Shown: positions 33,039 to 42,747 of the stretch, one piece after another
Position numbering within the stretch: the first letter of the stretch is position 1
Layout: each line of letters opens with the position of its first letter
Assembly: GCA_944990035.1 (NCBI GenBank)
Contig: CALYLX010000100.1
Coordinates: forward strand, 186,001 to 250,000
DNA from: Clitopilus passeckerianus
Taxonomy: Eukaryota > Basidiomycota > Agaricomycetes > Agaricales > Entolomataceae
Length of the DNA: 64,000 bases
Direction: 5' to 3'
Position numbers and translations under genes: made by a program
The notes under the pieces: generated by a model
What the model saw: only the letters and a program-made list of their open reading frames with translations
Told to the model about the DNA's origin: nothing
Database searches by the model: none

Positions 33039-34016
33039 TTAGAACCCCATAAACCCAGAGAGCGCTTTCCACTTTGTTGAGATATCCGAATCCAGGTAAC
33101 CCAACCGTGGACTCAACTCCACCAGCAAGCAGTTACCCGACACGATCAAGGGCATGCCCTTGGTCGCAACGATGCAACTATACACCAGCTCCGCAAACCC
33201 AATCATCGCCAGCCCTCCATTCATCGAGCTCTTGACGCCTCGCCCTGCAAATAGAACGTAGAAGGTCCCGGTGACGAAGGTCGCCGTTTGAATGATCCTG
33301 TACGCCCTCGACCGTACACCGCTTTCGAGGTACGTGAGCCCGTCGTATGGCGTGCAGCCATGAAGGTCGGATATCTGGTACGCCACTGTGCCTATGTCTT
33401 TCTGCCACCGCTGAATGATCATAGCGAGGGAGGCACACCACTGGAAGAGTGCAATCAGGAGGGAGGGTAGGGCGAACCACGAGAAGTCGACGGCGAAGCA
33501 GAGCCATGTCGCCCAGCCTAGGATGGATATCCAGCCTGCTGTAGATTTCTCATTGCTCTGCACGTGGGCGAAGGAGATGAGCCAGGCGATGAAGCACGGC
33601 GGCATCACGATGTATTGGAAGACGTCCCATATACTGATATCAGTCCCGTTTGACTGGAAAGAGATATTGATTACGGGGTTGATGAGGAGGTATTGTAGGA
33701 GTGCCTGGGGCCAGCTGGGTAGTAGGGCTGCCTCTTCAGGCGAGGCAGTGACAATAGTTAGGTTGTACTTCGCCCGGAATTCTTCGATCTGGTCTTGGTT
33801 CTTCGCTAGCCTCCAGTAATGAGGTGGTAGAACATCTGGATCGCCGCGTTTGAGGAGGGCGTTATGATGGATTGGGAATGTAGGGTAGATAGGTGAAGCC
33901 AGAGTAGCGTTCAGCATCGGTATTGATGGTGCTTCCAAAGGTAGAGGATTGGCCACCACGAATGCGTTCAGTAGGCATGAGATAAGAATTGCACCGAGGG
34001 ATTTCGAGAATCGCAT
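33039..34016 (-). CDS. Uncharacterised secreted-pathway membrane protein
   Basis: No named family recognised; 325 residues in one exon when started at 34016, where MRFSKSLGAILISCLLNAFV makes a good signal peptide. The same frame is open upstream to 34301, but that extension is unlike coding sequence. A KR dipeptide (LLKRGDPDV) could be a Kex2 processing site. About five hydrophobic segments follow, such as YIVMPPCFIAWLISFAHV, LGWATWLCFAVDFSWFAL and LVYSCIVATKGMPLIVSG. Three Asn-x-Ser/Thr sequons (NLT, NIS, NGT) lie between the signal peptide and the first helix. Such proteins are frequent in Agaricomycetes, without assigned function. Confidence 0.75.
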   Translation of the reverse strand: MRFSKSLGAILISCLLNAFVVANPLPLEAPSIPMLNATLASPIYPTFPIHHNALLKRGDPDVLPPHYWRLAKNQDQIEEFRAKYNLTIVTASPEEAALLPSWPQALLQYLLINPVINISFQSNGTDISIWDVFQYIVMPPCFIAWLISFAHVQSNEKSTAGWISILGWATWLCFAVDFSWFALPSLLIALFQWCASLAMIIQRWQKDIGTVAYQISDLHGCTPYDGLTYLESGVRSRAYRIIQTATFVTGTFYVLFAGRGVKSSMNGGLAMIGFAELVYSCIVATKGMPLIVSGNCLLVELSPRLGYLDSDISTKWKALSGFMGF

Positions 34017-34756
34017 TAATCTCGATGATATGATGGCTGGGGTCGAGAAAGAAACGTTCAAGATCGATTGGCAGGTCCTTTGTAGTATCTGCCAACCGAG
34101 GAGGCTGTGCCAGAAGGTGTGGACGGGCGGTGGGCTCAGGGATATTAAAATGCTGTTTACGACAGCCGAGACCGTCTGAAGCAGAAACTGCTCATGGAAG
34201 CACCTGCGAGCTGGGTAATTAGAGAGGCCATGGGAATGAGGGACAACTCCCCAAATGTGAGGTTTGCTGCTTGACGTGAGGTACGAGAGGCCGCAGGGCA
34301 TAGCTGGCTCAGAAGTACCAAGGGTTCTTCATACCGTGTCGACAGTGGTAGATGATGGAAACGGTGCTGTAATGGCAGCTAAAATAGTGTGAAAGCCTAT
34401 TGCATTTCAAATTTCAGCTCTTGAGCTTGAAGATGTTGTCGAAGGGATTGGCCAGTTCATGAACGTTGAACTTCGGTCCGAACCAATGGAGTCGAAAGTG
34501 ACGTGGGATCTGTTTACTATATTTGGGAATTGTCGATTGATATCCGCATATCCCCGAGCGGATCGCACTCGGACAGTTTCGTGTATTCGAAGCCGAATCT
34601 CCCGATTCTTAGATCCATAAAAAATGCTTGGGTCCAGAACTAAGATATATTGGGGAGTATTTGATACAGTTTATGCTTCGTATTTTATAGCAGTATATCC
34701 GTGGTCATAAAGAGAACCGTAACCTCGTCGGGATATGAGAGAAATCAGACAACAAA
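34017..34756. other. Intergenic, no further gene recognised
   Basis: Upstream region of the membrane protein gene and 3' flank of transaldolase, both minus. An open frame continues in from the membrane protein gene to 34301 but has no support as coding. Confidence 0.5.
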
Positions 34757-36118
34757 TTAAGCCTGGATCTTCTGCTTGAGGAGCTCCTTGAGCTTCTCAC
34801 CGTCCTCAGCGAACTTCTTGATACCTTCGTGAAGCTTGTCGAAAGCCATAGAATCTTGGAGAAGTGACCATCGGAACTCGGGCTCGTTATCGACGAAGGT
34901 GACTTTGGCAATGGGGGCGTCTTGGGCAGCTAGGCGGGGATAAATGTGAGTCCAGAATTTATCAAGATGACGTCAGAATTTCGCGTACCCTTCTGCGAGT
35001 CAAGTTTCTTGGGGACATCCTCAGTCGAGTTCTTGAGCTCCTCGAGAAGGGATGGTGAGATGGTCAAGAAGTCAACGCCAGCAAGAGCCTTGATCTCTCC
35101 GATCTGATAGAAAAGCTGATTAGGCAACACAGAGAAACGATCGGTAAGATAGATGTACGTTACGGAAAGAAGCACCCATGACGATGGTCTTGTAGCCATG
35201 TTGCTTGTAGTAGTTGAAGATCTTCTTGACGGATTGGACACCTGGGTCTTCGTCGCCCTGGTAGTCCTTACCAGTATTCTTCTTGTACCAGTCAAGGATC
35301 TTTCAGGAGAGATTAGAACCGGGGTCCGGTAGAATCAGGATCAAAGACTTACTCGGCCGACGAAAGGTGAGATCAAGGTAACACCAGCCTCAGCGCAAGC
35401 AACAGCCTGGCCAAAGCCGAAGAGAAGGGTGAGGTTACAGTGAATGCCCTCATCGCGCTCGAGTTCACGGGCAGCTTGGATACCTTCCCATGTTGAGGCA
35501 ATCTTGATCAGGATGCGGTCCTTCTCGATGCCAACGGACTTGTAGAGAGCGATGAGTTCCCTAGCCTGAAAGTCCGCGGTTAGAGATACGCGAAGTAAAG
35601 ATAAGAATAAGGATTACCTTGGCTTTTGTGGCCTCCTTGTCGAAAGAAAGGCGGGCGTCGACTTCGGTGGAGACACGACCGGGGATGATGGCCAGAATCT
35701 CCTTACCGAATTCCACGAGCTACATCGAGATGGTCAGGACGTGGAGGGGTGATGTAAAAGATCAGTTGCATACCAAACGGTCAATAGCAGCGTTGACTTG
35801 GTTGTCAACGTCACCACCTTTCTGCTTGCCAAAAGCAATGGCGGTGTCAATGAGTTTTGCGTATCCTGCTTTGCCAGCAGCAGCGAGGATCAAAGAAGGG
35901 TTGGTGGTGGCATCCTAAGAGACAAAAGCTCAGCGCGTTGTTCCCTCCGATGACATTCATCTCGCTTACCTGTGGCTGGTAGACGGCGATCGCTACACGA
36001 TATGATTGAGTACTTCATCCCGGACACCGCGATAATTGTTCAACGTACATTCGAAGTCGCCAGAGTCTGAAACGACAACAGTTCCAGACTGCTTAAGGAG
36101 ATCGAGTGAGGTGGTCAT
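34757..36118 (-). CDS. TAL1: Transaldolase
   Basis: Transfers a dihydroxyacetone unit from sedoheptulose 7-phosphate to glyceraldehyde 3-phosphate in the non-oxidative pentose phosphate pathway (cytosol). Eight exons: 36118-36049, 35992-35970, 35914-35774, 35719-35618, 35565-35353, 35299-35159, 35103-34989 and 34929-34757, giving 325 residues, the normal length. The N-terminal signature [10 protein letters not shown] and the Schiff-base lysine motif [16 protein letters not shown] are intact, as are [16 protein letters not shown] and [10 protein letters not shown]. High intron density with one 23-nt exon. No oddities. Confidence 0.97.
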
Positions 36119-38289
36119 GATGGTTCGAGTTCAAGTTCTGCTGGACTTCGGAAATTGCAAAACGGGTTTTGTTAAATGCACGGACTTCAGTCAGAAATTA
36201 CTCATCGATAGACATTCAAGGAAATTCACACGTGATCGCCGTGTAAGCGATTAGCTCCGATGGCATGACCGGCCCGGCCTCGCCTGGACTCTCACTTTAA
36301 CCTTTGAACGCCTTCCTTGCTGCTGCACGTTCCTCACGACGCACGGGCGTAGGTGAAGGTACTTCTGCCGCAATACTAGACGTAATTGGATGCAATCCGT
36401 CGAGTACCGCAGCGAGAAAACCTCCGAAATCGTCACAGAACTAGTTTGGACCCAAGCAGCCTTCAACTCCGGCCAGCAAACCAAGAGATGTCGGGGTAGC
36501 AAGTTTGGGCTGTCGAAATGTCCGAATACAAGTAAGGCAAGTATCATCCAAAGCTCGAGCTGATTGATTGACGGACAAGATAGGAAATATTTTACGGTCA
36601 TCTCGAAGGCTGTGTCTGGATCCCAACGGCGGACACAGCTCCTCCTGAGAGTACACCTCCCTTGTCACCTTCCAGCCGGTCTTCCATCCCGCGGATAAAA
36701 GAATACTAACACGGTTTCTTAGTGCTTTCTCTTGAGAATGGCTCTTTTCGCCTTTGCTTGGTACCCGTCATCGGGGGTGACAAGTCAACAATGAAGGATT
36801 GGCGCTCGAAGGAAAATAGAGTGCCTTAACCCCGGTTACGTCCTAATCTGTCGTTGACCTCAGGACAATTGATCACCGTCTGGCGCGACTTTACCCTGCG
36901 ATTGCACTGCTGAATCTTATGCTACACCTGTCATGGCGGTGCCTTCGTCATGGTAAACGTCTCTTCAGCTGGTCACTACACCCTCAACGTCGTTCATTGG
37001 ATATTGATCTTCACGACAAGGAGTTATCTACGCTTTCAAGGTCCTTGGTTAGTTGGGCCCTGGTAAATTGAGATCCCTTGAAGAACGGGCTCTCTCTGCC
37101 ACCGCCACTACCAATCCGGACTTGTACCCTCCGGAGGACGGGGGGACGATGAATTCAAAATACCGTTGCCAGAGATCTGCAGCAACCCTCCATTAACTTG
37201 GTTTATTGAACGACTTGGCGTCGCTTGGGATGACCAGGGGTCCAGGGCTATCTCCTGACGCCGCTTGTTCATGAAGATGAAGATAATGACTTCAACTGTC
37301 ATTGAAGTACATTTGCGCCCAATATTCGCGTAAGTCGAGCGCTCGATACTCAATGGCCAGCGCTAATACCTCCGACTCGCTCAGCCCTCGGAATGTTCTA
37401 GTGGCTGGGTCCCCAGAACTTCAATTCAATGTGGTGGAGAGTTGTTACCTCAAGAGATTGCCACGTTGCCTTGGGATGAGGTATGAACGCAGGCGCTTAG
37501 TTTGTTAATTGGATCTAACGCTGGGTGACGTTTTAGTGGCGATGCGTGCTGTGTATGACTTTGTGGTGAGCATCTAGACATTTCGGGCTTAAATGATACT
37601 GATAACGATGTAAATCGAGCGAAATGGTGCAGAAAATGCCTCTCTTTTTTACATGAAAGTCTGAATTGTCATCGAGATGGGCGATTCGAACATCCATAGT
37701 GTCAAAATTGTGGGCAAGGGGTATAGTTCAGGGCCACGTGACCGAACGCGACGCGAATCCTCGTCCTAATTTAGACCAGGCGGCGCGTACCCATGAACAG
37801 CCTTCCTAAATCACCTATGCTTTCACTCGGTGGTCGCCCTTTTCTGGAGAACACGACTTCACATACCACAGCTTCGAGCATTTCACATCTGAGTCAAGGA
37901 ACGGCACCGTGATTGATCTCCCCAACTGATCAATCTCTAATGTTATCCTGCTCACCTGAATCCGGCGGCAGAAACATGGCGAAGGAAAGTCCTAGTCGGA
38001 AGACGATCACAAGCGTGGCCGCTACCCACCTCCACATCACACGCCTTTACTCTTTGTAAAGGCAAATCTTGGCTCCGACAATACGAGGGGCTGGATTTGC
38101 TATCTCGTCGTGTTTCCACTCATTCGTTCATGTTCGGTTGATGACTGGATCTGACGTCCTGTCGGTCATCTGCCTTTCACCGACGAATATCACTCGACCA
38201 TATTTGGACTTCTTTGAGCTACTTCAGACCCATTTAAACAACTTTGGCGACACATCGGCATCTACAGCATTCTTCTTCCCGTTTTCACC
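36119..38289. other. Long intergenic region, no gene recognised
   Basis: About 2.2 kb between transaldolase (-) and the glutathione transferase (+), hence a divergent promoter region. I tried splicing the longer open frames (for example near 36251-36668 and 37108-37353) without obtaining a product with motifs. No transposon ends or tRNA recognised. Confidence 0.4.
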
Positions 38290-39108
38290 ATGTCGAGGTA
38301 TTCGAACAATCGTCCCCCATCACCGCCGATGATCATTCTATACGACACTCCCGGCCCAACACCACAACCATGGGCACCCAATATATGGAGGATTCGCTTC
38401 ATTCTCAACTACAAACGCCTTCGATATCGGACCGTTTGGGTCGAGTTCCCCGATGTTGAAGCAACGGTTCGACAGATCGGGGCGCCTCCTAGCGGGCAAC
38501 GCAGCGACGGACGACCAGTGTACTCACTCCCCGTCATCGTCGACCCCACACGAAACCCAATGGCCCCCGAAATCATCTCCAACACAAACCACATCGCAGA
38601 GTACCTCGAGGCTGCCTACCCTGCACGGCCTGTATTCCCCGACGGCTCTCGAGCAATGCAGACGCTCTTCGTGCACTACATCCAAGAAGTGTTTGCGAAG
38701 CCGCTGCTGCCCATTATGGTTCCCCTCTCCCACCAACAGCTTCCTGAGCGCAGCCGCACTCATTTCCGGTCCCGAGGAGACCCTGCGTCGCCAGCTCCCA
38801 TGACAGGATACCCATCTTCGGCACCTGGGGGCCCAGTCCCTCTCTCTGGGCCGCAGCGCGAGCAAGCTTGGGCTGCAGTGAGGGAGCAATTCGACTTTCT
38901 GGCAATGGTTCTCGATAAGAACGCCGATGGAGATGGGACTTTCGCTATGGGCAGAGACGTCACATACGCGGATTTTGCGCTTTGCTCATTCCTGATCTGG
39001 ATTGAGAGAATGGCGCCTCACGATGGATGGGCTAGAGTGAGGACTTGGAATGGCGGAAGGTGGCATCGACTCTGGGAACGTTGTAGGGACTATATGGACG
39101 AATTTTAG
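38290..39108 (+). CDS. Glutathione S-transferase, fungal FuA-like
   Basis: Conjugates or carries electrophiles with glutathione in the cytosol. One exon, 272 residues. The N-terminal thioredoxin fold starts MIILYDTPGPTPQPWAPN, then RIRFILNYKRLRYRTVWVEF. It has the cis-proline segment YSLPVIVDP and the glutathione-binding segment IISNTNHIAEYLEA. The helical C-terminal half contains FAMGRDVTYADFALCSFLIW. This arrangement resembles the FuA class expanded in wood- and litter-decaying basidiomycetes, some of which bind plant phenolics. It lacks introns, unlike most genes here. An ATG 13 codons downstream (MIILYD) is an alternative start. Confidence 0.85.
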   Translation: MSRYSNNRPPSPPMIILYDTPGPTPQPWAPNIWRIRFILNYKRLRYRTVWVEFPDVEATVRQIGAPPSGQRSDGRPVYSLPVIVDPTRNPMAPEIISNTNHIAEYLEAAYPARPVFPDGSRAMQTLFVHYIQEVFAKPLLPIMVPLSHQQLPERSRTHFRSRGDPASPAPMTGYPSSAPGGPVPLSGPQREQAWAAVREQFDFLAMVLDKNADGDGTFAMGRDVTYADFALCSFLIWIERMAPHDGWARVRTWNGGRWHRLWERCRDYMDEF

Positions 39109-40177
39109 GTCTCGAAATCCGCATATTTAGGCGCATCCATAATCTTCGTAATAATTTTTGTAATATGTATTTAATGGCCAGCAGGAATGGACCACGTCAA
39201 TTCAGTTATCCACGTATTCGAGAACGATGGAGGGATTATTCATCGAAGACTAGACGCCGTTGGCCATTCCAAGTCGAAGCGGAGGCTAACAGCGAAGGAG
39301 GTAAAAGTATATCTCCGTTATCTATTGTCGTTTGTGGGTGCCGCTTTGTCCAAACGGCCAAAGCTAATGACAGCTTTGTGTGGTCTTTCAGCGCCACGCA
39401 GCCTTCTCTCTCACAATTATGGACCCACGTTAGGGTGTTTGAAATTCTATCCACTTATCTTCGTTCTTCCACGGACTCAAAATGTGCAAAAGTCCAGTCG
39501 CTACGGCCTTCAGGTAGACTGCAGGAGCCTCACTTGCGGAGCAAGCCTCTTTCATACTATACACGCGCCTCTTTGTTACGAGGGTCGAAATGGACGCAGC
39601 GGTCTTCTGACCGCTTGAGCATAGTATCAAGACAAGAGGTTCATCATGTGTGGGGACTACAAGGATGAAGGGGGAAAGAGTAAACACTTAGAGCGACGAC
39701 ACTGTTCTCGGCAGCCTGAGAGTAGACTCTGTATCATAGCCATAATCCAATAGATGGATGCCAGAAGATGGTCATTGGTCGTAAGCTACTGGAGCCACTG
39801 TCCTCCGCCTCCTGGCTTTACCCCCATGGACCCGGGAATTTTGTTCTTCGCAACATGTTACACGAAAGGCGCACCGAATCTGCGCCTTACTCATACTATG
39901 ATGAGGTCTTGAATCACGACCTCGAAGTTCTTTTACGGAAGGAGTCAAACATTAGCCATCATATTCCGGGTATTTAAGTATTATATCGTACAATTCGGGT
40001 TCTCCAAAAGTAAATAAATAACAAGCAATGGCTGGATGCGGTCCTACAGTACAAAGGAAAGGCCTTATCCTGAGCTACTCCCACTAACGACTAACTTGGC
40101 ACGCAACCGGGACAACGTCCTTTCTCTTCGCCAATCCGTTGGTTTCGGTTTCGACCTAACCTGTGACCAATGATCCT
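39109..40177. other. Intergenic, no supported gene
   Basis: Two overlapping plus-strand open frames of 143 and 167 codons (39187-39618 and 39165-39668) are the longest candidates. They carry no motif and overlap in different frames, so I do not annotate them. Confidence 0.4.
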
Positions 40178-40448
40178 TCAAATGAGTAAATCGGAGTTCA
40201 CAGAGTCACACAGAACGTACACGGGTTTGCAACTGCAATTTTGATCATGATGACGGTGGTAGATGCTAGTGCGGCAAGTCTCCCTTCGGCATGAGACCTA
40301 ACCGTCAATCATGGTATTAGTTCCACGCCCCTCACAGTCCGAGTACGAGGGAGCTTACATATATTTTATTCCCTCCGACATGATCTCCAGAGAAGTAATC
40401 ATGCTGGCACCGGCGATAGTATGTTACTAGATAGACGAAGTGGCACAT
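40178..40448 (-). CDS. Tiny Cys/His-rich protein, copy 2
   Basis: Function unknown; 69 residues from exons 40448-40359 and 40297-40178 (61-nt GT-AG intron 40298-40358, phase 0). Exon 1 encodes MCHFVYLVTYYRRCQH and exon 2 VSCRRETCRTSIYHRHHDQN then CSC. It aligns with the gene at 41584-41813. The shared pattern is MC-x5-(V)T-x2-Y-x-C-x-H before the intron, then C-x4/5-CR-x-S-x2-H ... C-x-C after it, with the intron at the same place and phase. No signal peptide. The spaced Cys and His suggest metal binding, which is inference. A minus-strand TATA lies at 40597-40604. Confidence 0.6.
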
Positions 40449-40596
40449 CTAGCCAAGGTTAGTCCATGCTGGGTGCGAACGAGGTTCATCGGGGATAGTT
40501 ACCTGGACTTTCAAATTTGAGTGGTAGGCAAGACTCTGTCTGAAGGCGGTCTGAGGTGAGAGTTTCTGAACGATTTAGGGCGATTCTAGGGCTCAC

Positions 40597-40604
40597 TATA
40601 TATA
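40597..40604 (-). promoter_or_regulatory. TATA box of Cys/His-rich gene copy 2
   Basis: TATATATA, symmetric on both strands, about 150 nt upstream of the ATG at 40448. The equivalent stretch of copy 1 is 125-133 nt upstream of its ATG. Confidence 0.4.
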
Positions 40605-40757
40605 CGTCTTTTAGAGGGCTTCCAGAGTCATACAAAGTCAGGCAATCCAATGGGCTGCTGTAATGCCTTGTATTACTTGCAGCTTCCAGCCAATATTAAC
40701 GAAGCTGCGTTGATGGTATACGCGTCGGCCAAGCGTGGCCCTCCAATTTCAGTACGA

Positions 40758-40769
40758 AATGCGCCACGG
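40758..40769. promoter_or_regulatory. Shared upstream 12-mer, copy 2
   Basis: AATGCGCCACGG occurs here and again at 42101-42112. Each is 161-163 nt from the TATA stretch on the side away from the gene, which suggests a conserved promoter element or simply a shared duplicated flank. Confidence 0.4.
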
Positions 40770-41583
40770 GTGTGCAGGGTATCGCCTCGTTCCACAGTAT
40801 ACCTCAACTACATTGAGGGTTTAGTCGCGTATATCAGTTACACGGTTGTATTCCATCCACGAGTGCTCAAGCGAGAAAGTAGACAGAACCTCCATCCAGT
40901 GAGGCAACGGCCAGCGACTTGGAAGAGTTGGTTTTCTACGTCACGCATATCCAAAGAAAGGATCATATAAAGGCACGATTTCAGCTCAAGTCAATCTTCT
41001 AATAGCTGAATCATGTCGGAGGTAGGGTCTCCAGGAATTTTGAGTTGTCTCGTTTCTGAAAGCGTATTCAGACAGCCCCCCAGGAACAGATAGGTCTTCG
41101 CTGTCGTCGTTGGATATCGCGTGTAATACTTTACATGAAGTAAGTGGGCTTTTCGTGGCCGGGCTTACGGGAACTTGAAGGTGAAGAGTCGGAGTGAGAG
41201 AAATCTGAAGTGGTTCGGAGTTGCACGCGGATGATGTGACGATGATGATAGATTGATTAGATCTTCAGCCCACAATCCTTCTCATAAACCTGAGCTTCCC
41301 TCTAGCAAACGAGCCGAAGTAGAGGCTGGACTTTTTACAAACGTGGTTATGCATAATATATACAATTACGAGGTCGCTAGCGTATGCACATTAGATAAAT
41401 ATAACCCAACTAAACCAAAATCTCAGTTCGCCCCCGACAATCCTTAAAGTTTAGCTTTAACGTGACAAGAAGGACTACGACAAGGGTGAATCAAATCGCG
41501 TGGCAATGCGTTATAAACGACCATCTGCCGTCTAAAGAGTAGCCATCCCGTCAGCTCATTGCTCGTAGGATCATTTTGGAAAC

Positions 41584-41813
41584 CTACATGGTATTGCATC
41601 TACATGCCTGCCTTTGCTTTAAATAGGGACACACATAGCCGTGCGAGGGGCTACCTCTGCATTCAGCGACTTGACAAGGCATCTAAGTTGCAAGGGTGAA
41701 TTGGTTAGCAATTGCGAGGACTGACGGAAAGGAATTCTGCGCACCCAGTCCTGGCCGACAGTTTCGGTGTGGCCACATTTGTATTGGCGGGTAACGACTA
41801 CTGGAGCGCACAT
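41584..41813 (-). CDS. Tiny Cys/His-rich protein, copy 1
   Basis: Function unknown; 55 residues from exons 41813-41745 and 41682-41584 (62-nt GT-AG intron 41683-41744, phase 0). Exon 1 is MCAPVVVTRQYKCGHTETVG then QDW. Exon 2 is MPCQVAECRGSPSHGYVC, then a basic stretch and ACRCNTM. The MC...Y-x-CGH start followed by CR-x-S-x2-H resembles short uncharacterised fungal proteins. No signal peptide. Seven Cys and two His in 55 residues suggest a zinc- or other metal-binding fold (inferred). Without splicing, the first frame runs on to a stop at 41619 and loses the second cysteine cluster. Confidence 0.65.
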
Positions 41814-42747
41814 TTTGAGGCTTGAAATGTGAGATAATTAGCGACAAGCACCCCAGTGAGTTTATACTACTCACTAACAGGTAATATTGGAGGAGATCTG
41901 GGGTGCTTGGTGAATACCTTCGACCCATTCTCCAAGGTATATATATCGTAAATAGAGGTTCCCTTCGAGTCAGATGCGTGAACAGCAGTCAAGTGTAGTT
42001 GGTGTGCAACCACACTATTAGGTGGGACCATCCTTGTAGTAGGTTCGGCCAGACTCAGACTGCGTCATCGTTGAAGTACCAGTTGGTCAATTTGGTCGAG
42101 AATGCGCCACGGCGGCAAATTGCTGTGAAAAGGTTAAGGGCGTTTCACTTGTTTTTATGGTATTTGTGGTCGGTTGTTGCAGAGTACAAGGTCCTTTAGA
42201 AATGTGAGGAAAGAATGTAATGCAGGGACACCAAGGCATCATAAGGCATCCAGAACGCGTATGAGTATTACGATATAGATGAGCCGCAAAGCAGGCTCCA
42301 CCAGTGCCCAATAGGAGTTGAAGCTAGGGTGTAGAAGTAGAATTCGAGAGTCCGAGGTTCTTCAAGTGGTACGAATGAACCTCGATTTGCCCCCAGACGT
42401 GCAGAACTAATGTTTGAACTGAAGGCCAGGTTTCAGCAAGATGACCAGAGATTTATCTCGTTCTTAGTGACGATAGTCAGCCAGACAAATTCTAGCAGCA
42501 ATTTATTGGTGAACTGAGCCGTTCAGGCCTTTGGAGATCATGGTGGTCAACGCCAAGCCATCCGAGGCCGTGACAGCCGATGGTTCGCGTGAGCGTGACA
42601 ACCAGCACAACGCGCCGCTCGTCGTCGACAACATTGGACAAGACGGGCGCCTACATTCCACACGACATTCGGTCTATGTAAACGGGATCTAGCTATAGAA
42701 ATAATCTATAGACTTTCTACTACAATCCACCCTTTCCTCCGACGAAG
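41814..42747. other. Divergent intergenic region
   Basis: Lies between the Cys/His-rich copy 1 (-) and the LRR gene (+). It contains a TATATATAT stretch at 41938-41946 and the second copy of AATGCGCCACGG at 42101-42112. No coding exon recognised. Confidence 0.45.
42101..42112. promoter_or_regulatory. Shared upstream 12-mer, copy 1
   Basis: AATGCGCCACGG, 288 nt upstream of the ATG at 41813 and 163 nt from the start of the TATA stretch; the twin of 40758-40769. Confidence 0.4.

Larger units (their letters stand above)
40449..41583. other. Intergenic between the two Cys/His-rich genes
   Basis: Holds the upstream region of copy 2, with a TATA stretch (40597-40604) and a 12-bp motif (40758-40769) also found upstream of copy 1. 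Further TATA-like stretches occur near 40966 and 41359, but I found no intact third gene. ATGTGCATACGCTAG on the minus strand near 41390 could be a dead start of one. Confidence 0.4.

Noticed and set aside
34017..34301. N-terminal extension of the 33-kb membrane protein
   Set aside because: The frame is open but the start at 34016 gives a clean signal peptide, while the extension has no coding-like features.
39165..39668. Overlapping plus-strand open frames of 167 and 143 codons
   Set aside because: They overlap in different frames, have no motif, no signal peptide and no paralog, and stop-free stretches of this size occur by chance in this composition.
42087..42311. Minus-strand frame with TTTGCGGCTCAT as a third Cys/His-rich gene
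   Set aside because: No ATG-TGY start, no Y-x-C-x-H pattern in frame and no second cysteine exon could be assembled.
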